Source of the DNA: Nitrospira sp. UBA2083
Lineage (GTDB): Bacteria > Nitrospirota > Nitrospiria > Nitrospirales > Nitrospiraceae
NCBI GenBank assembly: GCA_002331625.1
Contig: DCZN01000052.1
Coordinates: 1-25,386, forward strand
Reading direction: 5' to 3'
Length of the DNA: 25,386 bases
In this document: positions 15,481-23,688 of the stretch, piece after piece
How positions within the stretch are numbered: the stretch's first letter is position 1
Layout: every line of letters begins with the position of its first letter
Notes under the pieces: model-generated
What the model saw: the letters and a program-made list of their open reading frames with translations, nothing else
The model's database searches: none
What the model was told of the DNA's origin: nothing
Program-made: the position numbers and the translations under genes

Positions 15481-17064
15481 GTGATTGCCATCAACCGATC
15501 ATCTGGTTCCGCTCTGCAGCTTGCCGCACTCACGAGCGCTGCACTCATCCTCTTACCATTAGGCTACGTCACTGCTCTGGCCTTGTCGGCTGATCCAGTC
15601 GTCTGGTATCGGCTCTGGAGCACCCGTGTCCCCGAACTGCTGTTGAACACAGTAACCTTGGCGGGCGCTGTCGCGGCGCTGACGCTCGTGCTCGGAGTCT
15701 CGACCGCTTGGATGGTGACCCGATTCGAGTTCCCTGGCCGCCGGATTTGGGAAGTCGCCCTGGTGCTTCCCCTCGCCATGCCGACCTATGTCCTGGCTTA
15801 TGTGTACAACTACCTCTTGGGATTCGGCGGCCCGATGGAACACCTCTGGCAGCTCGTGGCCGGACCTCAGGCCAGAATCTTTTCTCCCCAAAGCTTCTGG
15901 GGCGTCACGCTGGTCATGGCGCTTGATACCTTCCCCTTTGTCTATCTGCTGACCCGCAGTGCGCTCCTGAGCTTTAACGTATCGTTCGAAGAAGTGGCCC
16001 GTACCTGTGGGGCTTCACACTTCTACACGATGTTCCGCGTGACGCTGCCGTTGCTGCGCCCCTCTATCGTCGCCGGGCTCGCCCTCGTTATTTTGTACGT
16101 TGTCTCAGATTTTGGTGCCGTTTCGCTGTTGCGCTATCAAACATTGACCTACGCCGTGTTCCAGCAAATGACCGGACGGTCGGACAACCAAGCAGCGAGC
16201 ATCCTGAGTCTCCTACTGGTCATCCTGGCACTCTTGTTCTTGTTGGCAGAACGATGGTTTCGGCAAAAGAGTCGGTTTTATCAAACCACTGGGCGCTATC
16301 GAGCACCGCGACGCATTCAGCGTAGCTGGCCCTACACGACCGCGCTGACGGCCTGTCTTGCCACGGTGGTCGGCTTGGCCTTTGGGATCCCGGCCTATCT
16401 CTTGGTTGCTTGGAGTGTCTCCCCGGAAGCTCAAGCGATTCTTGATAGCCGTTTCTTTGGGTTCGTGTGGAACAGCGCCGTGCTGTCCACCTTAGCCGCA
16501 ACCGCAGCCGTACTCGTTGGATTACCACTGGCCTACCTTGCCAGTCGGAAACCGACCTGGCTCAACATCGGTTGCTTGCAAGCAGCCTACGCCGGCTATG
16601 TTTTGCCGGGACCAGTCGCGGCACTGGCCGTGTTGGTCCTCTTCTTGAATGTCATCCCGTTCTTCTATGGAACCGTGCTCGTGTTGATCGTGGCCTATGT
16701 GCTCCACTTTCTTCCCGCCGGCCTGCAATCACTCGAGCCATCGATCCAACAAATTACCCCCAATCTTGAAGAAGTCTCCCGAACCTTGGGACTCAGTATT
16801 CGAGAGACCTGGCGACGTGTGACCCTGCCGCTCATCCGAAATGGCGTGATCGTGGCATGGGTCCTCGTGTTTCTCCAGACGATGAAAGAACTTCCGGCGA
16901 CGCTCCTGCTACGGCCGGTGGGATTTGATACGTTGGCGATCCGCGTCTGGTTAGAAGCGAGTGAAGAGTACTATCAACTGGCAGCTCCCTCCGCCCTCTT
17001 GATCGTGCTTGTAGGCTTGCCGGCACTGGTCCTGCTGCTTTCGCGTGATTGGCGAGCTGCGTAA
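15481..17064 (+). CDS. fbpB: Ferric-iron ABC transporter, fused double permease
   Basis: A 527-residue inner-membrane permease with about 12 hydrophobic helices. It contains two homologous halves, each with an EAA-type loop that contacts the ATPase: EVARTCGAS near residue 180 and EVSRTLGLS near residue 430, both followed by a TLPL motif. This fused layout is normal for FbpB/SfuB. It forms the channel for Fe3+ handed over by FbpA. The start is GTG at 15481, the first possible codon after an in-frame TAG at 15475; the ribosome site is poor, so translation may be coupled to fbpA. The fbpC ATG comes 7 bases after its stop. Confidence 0.93.
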   Translation: MIAINRSSGSALQLAALTSAALILLPLGYVTALALSADPVVWYRLWSTRVPELLLNTVTLAGAVAALTLVLGVSTAWMVTRFEFPGRRIWEVALVLPLAMPTYVLAYVYNYLLGFGGPMEHLWQLVAGPQARIFSPQSFWGVTLVMALDTFPFVYLLTRSALLSFNVSFEEVARTCGASHFYTMFRVTLPLLRPSIVAGLALVILYVVSDFGAVSLLRYQTLTYAVFQQMTGRSDNQAASILSLLLVILALLFLLAERWFRQKSRFYQTTGRYRAPRRIQRSWPYTTALTACLATVVGLAFGIPAYLLVAWSVSPEAQAILDSRFFGFVWNSAVLSTLAATAAVLVGLPLAYLASRKPTWLNIGCLQAAYAGYVLPGPVAALAVLVLFLNVIPFFYGTVLVLIVAYVLHFLPAGLQSLEPSIQQITPNLEEVSRTLGLSIRETWRRVTLPLIRNGVIVAWVLVFLQTMKELPATLLLRPVGFDTLAIRVWLEASEEYYQLAAPSALLIVLVGLPALVLLLSRDWRAA

Positions 17065-17071
17065 CGACATC

Positions 17072-18214
17072 ATGACTGCCCAAACGCATATACCCCAGGC
17101 CGATGCCGACCAGCTGGACAGCCAAGTCCATCCGTTCACGCCGACCTCACCCATCCTGGAACTCCGTTCTGTGTCCTGCGCGTATGATCCAAGCAAACCA
17201 GCCATCCGCAACATTTCATTTTCTGCGAAAGAAGGGGAGATTCTCTGCCTCCTGGGACCGTCTGGCTGTGGAAAGACCACCATTCTGCGAGCAATCGCAG
17301 GGTTTGAACCAGTCCAATCTGGGCAAATCTTTTTGTCCGGCCGATTGGTCTCATCATCTTCCGAAACGTTTCCGACCGAAGAACGCCGGGTCGGAATGGT
17401 CTTTCAAGAGTACGCGTTGTTTCCACACCTGCGGGTGGCAGACAACATCGCCTTTGGACTGCACCACCTTTCACGACCGGAACGAAAGAATCGGGTCCAA
17501 GAGATGTTGCAGCTCACCGGCCTGGAAGGATTTGAACGCCGATATCCCCATGAGCTGTCAGGGGGGCAGCAGCAACGAGTGGCCCTCGCGCGGGCGCTGG
17601 TACAGAATCCCGTCCTGCTCCTCCTGGACGAACCGTTCAGCAACCTGGATCCCGATATGGCCGGCCGCATGCGGCAAGAAGTGCATGCCTTGTTACGTCG
17701 GATGAAAACGACGACTATTTTAGTCACGCACGATCACGACGAAGCCTTTGCCATGGCCGACCGCATCGCGGTCCTCAATCAGGGGGTGCTCGAACAGATG
17801 GATTCCCCCGAAATGATTTACCATCTCCCGGCCACGCAGTTCGTGGCTGATTTTGTGGGCCAAGCCGACTTTATCACCGGCGTCATCCGACAAGGACTGG
17901 TACAGACTGAATTGGGTGAGTTTCCCAACACCCTCACCTTTGCTGAGGGGAGCGCGGTCCTCGTCATGATTCGCCCGGACGACATCCATCTCATCCCCGG
18001 CAAATCAGCCGAACCGAGCATCGTGGCACGCCAGTTTCGAGGGTCGGAGAATCTGTACGCGATCCGGCTCCCGTCCGGGCAGATCGTCCATAGCAGCGAA
18101 AGCTCAACGAGCGTGTATCAGGAAGGGACAGCCGTCGAACTCCGTGTCTCTGCCACCCATACAGTGCTGTTTCCAGCCGAGCAGCCACCTCACCCAGAAC
18201 AACGCAGGGAGTGA
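17072..18214 (+). CDS. fbpC: Ferric-iron ABC transporter ATPase
   Basis: A 380-residue ABC ATPase that powers the FbpB permease. Walker A is GPSGCGKTT at 62-70, the Q-loop is VFQEYALFPHL, the signature is LSGGQQQRVALARAL, Walker B is LLLLDEPFSNLDP, and the switch histidine is in THDHDEA. After residue 260 a TOBE-type beta domain follows (VLVMIRPDDIHLI), as in the CysA/PotA/FbpC group. The first 27 residues are a non-conserved extension. The ATG at 17072 lies 7 bases after the fbpB stop; a GTG at 17045 inside fbpB is an alternative. No good ribosome site is seen, consistent with coupled translation. Confidence 0.93.
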   Translation: MTAQTHIPQADADQLDSQVHPFTPTSPILELRSVSCAYDPSKPAIRNISFSAKEGEILCLLGPSGCGKTTILRAIAGFEPVQSGQIFLSGRLVSSSSETFPTEERRVGMVFQEYALFPHLRVADNIAFGLHHLSRPERKNRVQEMLQLTGLEGFERRYPHELSGGQQQRVALARALVQNPVLLLLDEPFSNLDPDMAGRMRQEVHALLRRMKTTTILVTHDHDEAFAMADRIAVLNQGVLEQMDSPEMIYHLPATQFVADFVGQADFITGVIRQGLVQTELGEFPNTLTFAEGSAVLVMIRPDDIHLIPGKSAEPSIVARQFRGSENLYAIRLPSGQIVHSSESSTSVYQEGTAVELRVSATHTVLFPAEQPPHPEQRRE

Positions 18215-18325
18215 CGAAATGGCCGTACAGATTGACAGTTTCCCCCAGGATCTGACATGGATGGGGCAGTGCTCCAGTCCCTCCCCAACGACTTGAGCCA
18301 CCCTGCCGGAATGTAAGGAGTCTTG

Positions 18326-18757
18326 ATGGATGCGTTAAAAAACGCCATTGATTACGGGGTTATTGGCCTCTTATTGGTCCTGAGCGTCTGGTCCGTCGCC
18401 GTCGCCATTGAACGCTGGCTCTTTTATAAACGGGTCAATGTCGCCCAATTTTCCAATGCCCAGCTGCTGGAAATCACCTTGACGAAACGACTCGTGATTA
18501 TCGGCACCGTGGCTGCCAATGCCCCCTATATTGGCCTCTTGGGAACCGTCCTTGGTATCATGTTGACATTCCATACGATGGGAACATCGGGTACGATGGC
18601 GGTGAATACCATTATGATCGGCTTGAGCCTGGCATTGAAGGCCACTGCGGTCGGCCTTTTGGTCGCAATTCCGTGCGTCGTGATGAATAACCTGCTCCGT
18701 CGTCGCGTGACCGAGCTCCTGACCGAGTACAAGGCACAGCATGGAACGGAACATTGA
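18326..18757 (+). CDS. exbB: ExbB-type proton channel subunit (short form)
   Basis: A 143-residue inner-membrane protein of the MotA/TolQ/ExbB family. Together with ExbD it would use the proton gradient to energise TonB. There are three membrane helices: residues about 10-30, the segment from APYIGLLGTVLGIMLTF, and LALKATAVGLLVAIPCVVM. The GLLGTVLGI and LALKATAVGL motifs are the family core. It is clearly shorter than E. coli ExbB (about 240 residues) and lacks most of the cytoplasmic loop, similar to the small ExbB of some epsilonproteobacteria. The ATG at 18326 has AAGGAG five bases before it. It lies 111 bases after fbpC and overlaps exbD by 17 bases. Confidence 0.88.
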   Translation: MDALKNAIDYGVIGLLLVLSVWSVAVAIERWLFYKRVNVAQFSNAQLLEITLTKRLVIIGTVAANAPYIGLLGTVLGIMLTFHTMGTSGTMAVNTIMIGLSLALKATAVGLLVAIPCVVMNNLLRRRVTELLTEYKAQHGTEH

Positions 18758-19115
18758 TCAGATCAACGTCATCCCGCTCGTAGACGTGATGCTGGTCTTG
18801 CTCGTCATCGTGCTGACGACAGCCACCTTTATCAGCACGGGACAGATTCCTGTCAACCTAGCCAAGGCCAAAGAGATCAGTGATCACAAGGACGTTCCCA
18901 TCGTGATTTCCTTGACCGCCGATGGAAGCCTGTTTCTAAACGACACCCCAGTTCCCGAGGGAAGTCTTTCATCTGCGCTGAGCGCTCAACCTCGTGAATC
19001 CGCCGTGGTCGTACGCGCAGACAAGGTGACCTTACTCGAAAACTTCGTGGCGTTGGTGGACGAAATCCGCGGCCTAGGGTTTCAGCAAGTGAGCCTGGAG
19101 GTCATTCGGCTGTGA
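18741..19115 (+). CDS. exbD: ExbD/TolR-type energy transducer
   Basis: A 124-residue protein with one N-terminal membrane helix (INVIPLVDVMLVLLVIVLTT). Asp15 in it is the conserved proton-carrying residue of ExbD/TolR. The periplasmic domain (VPIVISLTADGSLFLNDTPVP, then AVVVRADKVTLLENFVALVDEIRGLGFQQVSLEV) fits the family's small alpha/beta fold. It pairs with the short ExbB upstream (17-base overlap) and its TGA overlaps the GTG of tonB by three bases, which points to tight coupling. Confidence 0.93.
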   Translation: MERNIDQINVIPLVDVMLVLLVIVLTTATFISTGQIPVNLAKAKEISDHKDVPIVISLTADGSLFLNDTPVPEGSLSSALSAQPRESAVVVRADKVTLLENFVALVDEIRGLGFQQVSLEVIRL

Positions 19116-20014
19116 GGAGCCATTCGGCAGCGCTCCCAGATCGTCGAACGGGCCCCGTGGCAGCTGGTTGGCTGGCGTCTTGTCTTCTCCACGGCGGATT
19201 AGCTGTGACGGCAATGTTGTTCGTCCAACGCATGCATCTGGCGCCGCAGACTGAACCGTTCCAATGGGATGTCGCGATGGTGGCACACCTCTCACCTTCA
19301 GCGACATCTGCCTCCCAGGTGGAGCCAACCGCGCCACCATCGCCGGCGCATCGACAATCGACTTCTCCAGCTAAGAATGTGCATTCCGCAGTACGGCACA
19401 CTCAACCGACAACCGTCTCACCCGTTGATTCACCACCACCGATACCAACAGCCGAATTGACTCCGCAGCCTCAACAAGTCCAACCAGTCCTCCACGAGTC
19501 AAGCACGGCCGATTCGATGCCGCTCGCCACCGCCCACTCATCATCAGAGCCAAGCTCGCCGCCGCTCTTGGTTCCATTGTCCGAGCATGCCCCAGCTACT
19601 CGGATCGAGTCACCCAGTCCAGTTGACTCACCGTCGGTTACCGATGCCGCTCTTAATCCTTTCTCCTCCATGAGTGAGTCTTCCCCATCGGCCAATCCAC
19701 AGAGATTGGCCAAGGTGGATTATGGCTGGCTCGCTGCTCTCATGGCTCAGTGGATCGAGGGGCTCAACAAGCGATACCCGGCAACACTGCGAACGGAAGG
19801 AGTCCAAGGGAAGGTACTGCTCACCGCGATGCTGCATGACGATGGAACGCTGAGCGATGTGCGTGTCGTAAGGAGTTCAGGGAACCCGGCGCTCGACCAA
19901 GTTGCATTGGAAGACGTCAGAAATGGCCCGCCCGTCACGCTCTCCCGCTCACTGGAACGGTCCCAGATGGCGGTGAAGTTTTCGATCAGTTATGACTTGA
20001 AAATGACTCGGTAA
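19112..20014 (+). CDS. tonB: TonB-type energy transducer
   Basis: A 300-residue protein that would span the periplasm and pass ExbBD energy to outer-membrane receptors. Residues about 18-40 are the membrane anchor, including the SCLLHGGL stretch with a histidine as in TonB. Residues 60-200 are rich in Pro, Ser, Thr and Gln and act as the extended spacer; it lacks the regular EP/KP repeats. Residues about 205-300 are a TonB C-terminal domain (RYPATLRTEGVQGKVLLTAML, then VRVVRSSGNPALDQVALE). The start is GTG at 19112, overlapping the exbD stop as GTGA. No TonB-dependent receptor is in the window, so the substrate cannot be named, but the context suggests iron. Confidence 0.9.
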   Translation: MRSHSAALPDRRTGPVAAGWLASCLLHGGLAVTAMLFVQRMHLAPQTEPFQWDVAMVAHLSPSATSASQVEPTAPPSPAHRQSTSPAKNVHSAVRHTQPTTVSPVDSPPPIPTAELTPQPQQVQPVLHESSTADSMPLATAHSSSEPSSPPLLVPLSEHAPATRIESPSPVDSPSVTDAALNPFSSMSESSPSANPQRLAKVDYGWLAALMAQWIEGLNKRYPATLRTEGVQGKVLLTAMLHDDGTLSDVRVVRSSGNPALDQVALEDVRNGPPVTLSRSLERSQMAVKFSISYDLKMTR

Positions 20015-20079
20015 TCAGCCCTGACTCGCGCGTACACTCCTGCTGTTTTCGATCACACAACCAGTCGAACTGATACGTC

Positions 20080-20098
20080 GGGCTGATGTATTCAGCCC
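20080..20098. terminator. Hairpin between convergent tonB and apbE
   Basis: GGGCTGA and TCAGCCC form a perfect 7-base stem around TGTAT. A second TCAGCCC at 20016-20022, just after the tonB stop, could pair with the first arm instead. No T-run follows on either strand; the position between convergent genes favours a terminator. Confidence 0.45.
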
Positions 20099-20121
20099 CA
20101 AGAGCACATTGAAAACATTCC

Positions 20122-21147
20122 TTATGGTGTTCGCAACCGATCACGAAGCCCGGATGAGACCGTCATCGTGCCGTGAGCATCGATAATGATCGCTTCGACG
20201 TCCGGAAGGCGTTCAACCAACGCCATTCCTTTCTCCGGACCCAGCACAAAAATGCCGGTATCTAACCCATCGGCAACCGTCCCTTCCTTGGCAATCACGG
20301 TCACACTCTGACACCCTCGCGCCGGCTGCAACGTCTCAACATCTAGAATATGATGATACCGGACTCCGTCCCGTTCAAAGAATCGTTCGTAATCGCCAGC
20401 TGTTGAAATAGCTTCATCGTGCAGGTCGATTGTGGCTATCAACACGTCCTCTTGGCGTGGATGCTTGATACCGACTGGAAACCCCTGTCGGTCCGGCAAG
20501 ACTCCAAACGTTTTGATGTCTCCAGATAACGCCACCACCCCGCCCATTGCACCTACCCGTTTCATCTCCGCGACCGCCCGGTCGGCGGCATATCCCTTGC
20601 CAATTCCACCGATATCGATCCTCATCCCGTGCTGCGGCAGATAAATAGTTCGTGTCTCTTTATCAACTTGGATACCTGTCCAATTGATGAGGGGTTTCAA
20701 GCGTTGTAATTCCCTCTCACCGGGAATGCGCTGCTCTTCGGTTACGCTCCAGGCTTCAATGGCGGGGCCAAGCGCGATATTGAACCCTCCGTGGGTGAGT
20801 TGTGCCATTTCCAGAGATCGAACCACCAGGTCAACTGTCTCTCGGCTGACCTGTACTGGTTGGCGACCAGCTTCAGCATTCACCCGTGAAAGTTCACTGT
20901 CAGGACGCCAGGTACTCAGCAACTGCTCCAACCGCTTGATCTCGTTGAACGCCTCCTGAACAGCCCGATCACCGACAGATTTGTCGGACGCGACCGCCGT
21001 AACCGTCACAAGAGTTCCCATGTGCATTTGAGTGCGTTTCGAAACGACGGAAGGAGAGGCAGATCGGAGGGCCGCACAGCCGACAGATAAGGCTACGACA
21101 AGACCACAGCTCACGACTTGAATGGCGCGGTGTCGCTTTAGGCCCAT
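20122..21147 (-). CDS. apbE: FAD:protein FMN transferase
   Basis: A 341-residue ApbE-type enzyme that moves FMN from FAD onto a Thr or Ser of target proteins outside the cytoplasm, needing magnesium. An N-terminal signal ends in SVGC with Cys24, so it is likely a lipoprotein. Family motifs are present: MGTLVTVTAVA, the helix EAFNEIKRLEQLLSTW, GGIGKGYAADRAV, GGVVALSGDIK, and DGLDTGIFVLGPEKGM, whose Asp and Thr help hold the metal and flavin. The protein at 24150 carries the right acceptor motif, so it is the probable client. The ATG at 21147 has AAGGA eight bases before it; a GTG at 21165 would overlap the upstream gene's stop. Downstream partner of the lipoprotein gene 21159-21806. Confidence 0.93.
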   Translation of the reverse strand: MGLKRHRAIQVVSCGLVVALSVGCAALRSASPSVVSKRTQMHMGTLVTVTAVASDKSVGDRAVQEAFNEIKRLEQLLSTWRPDSELSRVNAEAGRQPVQVSRETVDLVVRSLEMAQLTHGGFNIALGPAIEAWSVTEEQRIPGERELQRLKPLINWTGIQVDKETRTIYLPQHGMRIDIGGIGKGYAADRAVAEMKRVGAMGGVVALSGDIKTFGVLPDRQGFPVGIKHPRQEDVLIATIDLHDEAISTAGDYERFFERDGVRYHHILDVETLQPARGCQSVTVIAKEGTVADGLDTGIFVLGPEKGMALVERLPDVEAIIIDAHGTMTVSSGLRDRLRTP

Positions 21148-21158
21148 GGGGTTATTCC

Positions 21159-21806
21159 TTACCACCAGTGTCGGCGAAAATATCTTGGATATCGTGGGTA
21201 CGGCATGACCTCGTAAAGCCGCGCTTCCATATGTGCCGGTTGTGGAAGCGTTTCGACCATGGCCCGCCCATCGAAGGGTTGATACTGTTCATGAAGAAAC
21301 TCGCGGACTCTTGCTGCTCCCGCCGGATCAACCACCGCAGTGACCCCCACCAGCCGCCCATAGCGGGGCGAATCGACTCCGAATCTCCAGGCCCCCAGAT
21401 AGGTAATGGCAGTGGCGTCCACGGGAAAGGCCATAGAGAGATCCGCCATGGACATAAAGGGTCCTTCAGTGATCTGTACCCGAGTAAGCCGGTACTGTCC
21501 AGGTGGCAGATCGAGAACAAAATATCGATCATGAGAGGTGATCTCGACGTGGAATCGCTTGTGAGACGCTTGCTCTTCTAATTCAATGAACCGGACGGCG
21601 GGTGGATATCGTCGAGAGGTGTCACCGTTCAAGATAGTGACAATTCGCCCAACAGCCAGACTCCCCGTCACATTCACCGGATCAACCAAAGCGGGCAGCT
21701 GGGTCACACACCCCCACACGCCCACCACCGTAGTCAACAGTACCACTTCTTGGACTAGACCGAGTCTTAGACTCATTGAAAAATTATACGAAATCTCGTG
21801 AGACAC
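21159..21806 (-). CDS. Putative lipoprotein with a beta-sandwich-like domain, unknown function
   Basis: About 215 residues. I do not recognise a family. A hydrophobic segment (LVQEVVLLTTVVGVWGC) ends in a cysteine (Cys33) that could be lipidated, although Trp at -2 is unusual. The body is beta-rich; YFVLDLPPGQYRLTRVQITEG looks like a carboxypeptidase-regulatory-like or DUF4198-type sandwich. The tail is rich in Tyr, Pro, Arg and His (PYPRYPRYFRRHWW). The start is GTG at 21806 because GGAGG (plus-strand 21812-21816) lies exactly five bases before it. ATG at 21776 and TTG at 21878 are alternatives. It is the first gene of a pair with apbE, and the candidate Fur box lies 52-70 bases upstream, so iron control is likely. 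Confidence 0.6.
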   Translation of the reverse strand: MSHEISYNFSMSLRLGLVQEVVLLTTVVGVWGCVTQLPALVDPVNVTGSLAVGRIVTILNGDTSRRYPPAVRFIELEEQASHKRFHVEITSHDRYFVLDLPPGQYRLTRVQITEGPFMSMADLSMAFPVDATAITYLGAWRFGVDSPRYGRLVGVTAVVDPAGAARVREFLHEQYQPFDGRAMVETLPQPAHMEARLYEVMPYPRYPRYFRRHWW

Positions 21807-21835
21807 TGGCACCTCCGCACCACTGAAATTACTCC

Positions 21836-21865
21836 TTGACAGCAGAACACTGATCGGGATATTAA
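21836..21865 (+). promoter_or_regulatory. Promoter for the Com-like gene, overlapping the Fur box
   Basis: A perfect TTGACA (21836-21841) is followed after 18 bases by TATTAA (21860-21865, four of six matches). The -10 box lies inside the candidate Fur box. Transcription would start near 21872, about 35 bases before the small gene. Confidence 0.5.
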
Positions 21866-21876
21866 TAATCGTTCTC
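21858..21876. promoter_or_regulatory. Strong candidate Fur box in a divergent promoter region
   Basis: GATATTAATAATCGTTCTC matches 15 of 19 positions of the Fur consensus GATAATGATAATCATTATC. It lies between the minus-strand lipoprotein-apbE pair and the plus-strand Com-like gene, and covers the -10 region of the plus-strand promoter. It would let Fur repress both directions when iron is plentiful. Confidence 0.65.
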
Positions 21877-21906
21877 AATTACAACAAAAGAGACGCGACT
21901 TCTGTT

Positions 21907-22086
21907 ATGGCAATTGCAAAACCTTCTTCACTGGAACCTTGCTCGACCCTCGAAACACGCTGTGAGTGCGGACAGCTGATCGCCAAAGTGTGTGGGCAAG
22001 GGCTGGAACTGAAGTGCAAGCGGTGTAAGCGCATGGTCGTGATCCCCTTTTCTTCAATCGAAGGCTGGGGAACCGCTGTTTCGTAA
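21907..22086 (+). CDS. Small Com-like zinc-ribbon protein
   Basis: A 59-residue protein. Its centre reads RCECGQLIAKVCGQG, then LELKCKRCKRMVVI. Cys-X-Cys and Cys-X2-Cys, spaced by about 16 residues, form a four-cysteine zinc ribbon like the translational regulator Com of phage Mu and its bacterial relatives. In Com the finger binds mom mRNA; here the target is unknown. The basic KCKRCKRM would suit nucleic-acid binding. The ATG at 21907 has only a weak purine-rich site (AAGAGA) some distance upstream. It is first after the Fur-box promoter, followed 120 bases later by the porin gene, so it may be iron regulated. The open frame is clean and the motif specific, which makes it a real gene despite its size. 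Confidence 0.7.
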   Translation: MAIAKPSSLEPCSTLETRCECGQLIAKVCGQGLELKCKRCKRMVVIPFSSIEGWGTAVS

Positions 22087-22206
22087 TCCAACTCCAACGA
22101 GGAGAAACGACCGTCATGTAATTGTGTCCGTTTTCGTTTACCCGAAGACCAGAGACCAGCGAGTCCCGAGTCAGTCCATAACCTTTACTCATCAGGGAGG
22201 ATACCG

Positions 22207-23640
22207 ATGAAGATGCGGTTACTCCTCGGGGCTCTTTCGATTCTTGCGCTGTCGGTTACTCCGGTCTTCGCAGAAGAGAGCCTTGAGGAACGAGTGAAAA
22301 GACTCGAAGAAGCGTTACAAAAAGCACAGGAACGGGAATCTCGCGAGGTTCCCGGAATCAGTTCATCTCCAAAACAATATCCTGTGGAGGCCGGCCCGAT
22401 GACCGATATTCGAGTCGGACGCCCAGGAGAGGAAAAGACTCCCCTCGGATTCGGTTCCACTGGGTCAGGAAAACTGATTTACGCAAAGCCATTTATAAGC
22501 GCCCCCAAAGCCACAATCGGTGGCTATGCGGACGTCATGTACAACATCTTGTCTCGTCAAAACTTGGATAATCCGAGCCGCAATAGCTTCGGCCAGCAAC
22601 GATTGGTCCCGTTCATTTATGCAGATATCACCGACCGTGTTAAATTCGCAGCAGAAATTGAGATTGAGCGCGGTGGAACCAATTCACCACAACAGGGCGA
22701 CGGGTCAATTCAGGTCGAATTTGCCCAACTGGACTATCTGGTCGACGAGCGAATCAATCTCCGAGGCGGCATTCTCCTCATGCCGGTCGGCAAGTTTAAC
22801 TTGCTCCATGATTCACCGTTAAACGATCTGGTTGACCGGCCGATGGTCTCCAGACTTATTATTCCAAGCACCTGGTTCGAAGCCGGCGCCGGTATTTACG
22901 GAACCTTCTACCCAACGGCACTGTCAAAGATCGATTATGAACTCTATGCGGTCAACGGCATGACACAAACAGCCGGTGCCGTGACGGACTTAGGGATCAG
23001 GAGTGCCAGAGGGAGCGTGTCGAGAGACCGCGACGACAGCAAGGCCATCGTCGGTCGTTTGGCATTTAGTCCCATGTTAGGCATTGAAATCGCCGGCTCT
23101 GGATATCATGGGCAATATAAGCCCTCGACTGCGACAGTTGGCTCAGGGAATATCGATATCTTCGCGGTAGATTGGACCTTGCAGCGAGGCCCTTTTGAGC
23201 TGATCGGCGAGGCAGCGTGGACCAGAATCAGCAACAACAATGCCACCGGTGCCACCGGGAATGGAATCGGCCCGGCGGGCATGTTCGGGTACTATGTCCA
23301 GGGAAACTACCACTTCATGCCGGAATTCTTAAAGCGGCTGGCCCCGACACACTTCTCGGATGCGTCAACTTTCACCGCAACGGTTCGCTGGGAGCAAGTT
23401 GACACCGATACAGACAATCGCACGCTGGGCGGGGGAAACACGCTTGGGAATCGGCGCGAGTTGGACCGGCTGACGGTTGGTCTGAATTTCAGACCCGTCG
23501 AAGATATGGTCTTTAAAGTCAACTGGCAGCATAACGCTCAGAACGGCGCACTGGGATTAACTCCTGCAGGAGACCTGGGTAACGCCAGCAGTCCGATGGA
23601 CGGAGATGGATTCCTGTTCCAGGCAGCAACCTACTTCTAA
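22207..23640 (+). CDS. Outer-membrane porin, phosphate-selective porin/DcaP-like
   Basis: A 477-residue protein. A signal peptide (KMRLLLGALSILALSVTPVFA) is cut near residue 23. Next comes a short coiled coil (SLEERVKRLEEALQKAQERE) as in trimeric porins of the OprP/DcaP kind. From about residue 95 the sequence alternates as amphipathic strands (ATIGGYADVMYNIL, RVKFAAEIEIE, FAQLDYLVDERINLRGGILL) and it ends in AATYF, the aromatic C-terminus recognised by the BAM machine. The block GGILLMPVGKFNLLHDSP is typical of the porin family that includes PF07396-like members. The substrate is unknown. A GGGAGG ribosome site stands about seven bases upstream. It lies between the Com-like gene and the lipoprotein gene; its iron link is by position only. 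Confidence 0.85.
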   Translation: MKMRLLLGALSILALSVTPVFAEESLEERVKRLEEALQKAQERESREVPGISSSPKQYPVEAGPMTDIRVGRPGEEKTPLGFGSTGSGKLIYAKPFISAPKATIGGYADVMYNILSRQNLDNPSRNSFGQQRLVPFIYADITDRVKFAAEIEIERGGTNSPQQGDGSIQVEFAQLDYLVDERINLRGGILLMPVGKFNLLHDSPLNDLVDRPMVSRLIIPSTWFEAGAGIYGTFYPTALSKIDYELYAVNGMTQTAGAVTDLGIRSARGSVSRDRDDSKAIVGRLAFSPMLGIEIAGSGYHGQYKPSTATVGSGNIDIFAVDWTLQRGPFELIGEAAWTRISNNNATGATGNGIGPAGMFGYYVQGNYHFMPEFLKRLAPTHFSDASTFTATVRWEQVDTDTDNRTLGGGNTLGNRRELDRLTVGLNFRPVEDMVFKVNWQHNAQNGALGLTPAGDLGNASSPMDGDGFLFQAATYF

Positions 23641-23656
23641 CTGTACAGCAAAGGAG

Positions 23657-23681
23657 GCTCCCCGCCCTCTCGGCGGGGAGC
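23657..23681 (+). promoter_or_regulatory. 10-bp hairpin that buries the ribosome site of the next gene
   Basis: GCTCCCCGCC (23657-23666) pairs perfectly with GGCGGGGAGC (23672-23681) around CTCTC. It starts 16 bases after the porin stop. GGGGAG in the right arm is the only good ribosome site for the ATG at 23689, so the stem would hide it. It may also work as a partial terminator or end protector for the porin mRNA; no T-run follows. Confidence 0.55.
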
Positions 23682-23688
23682 ACATGAC

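Noticed and set aside
21776..21788. TATAAT just before an in-frame ATG on the minus strand, suggesting a leaderless transcript
   Set aside because: GTG at 21806 with GGAGG five bases upstream is a better start, and the -35 box for that TATAAT is poor.
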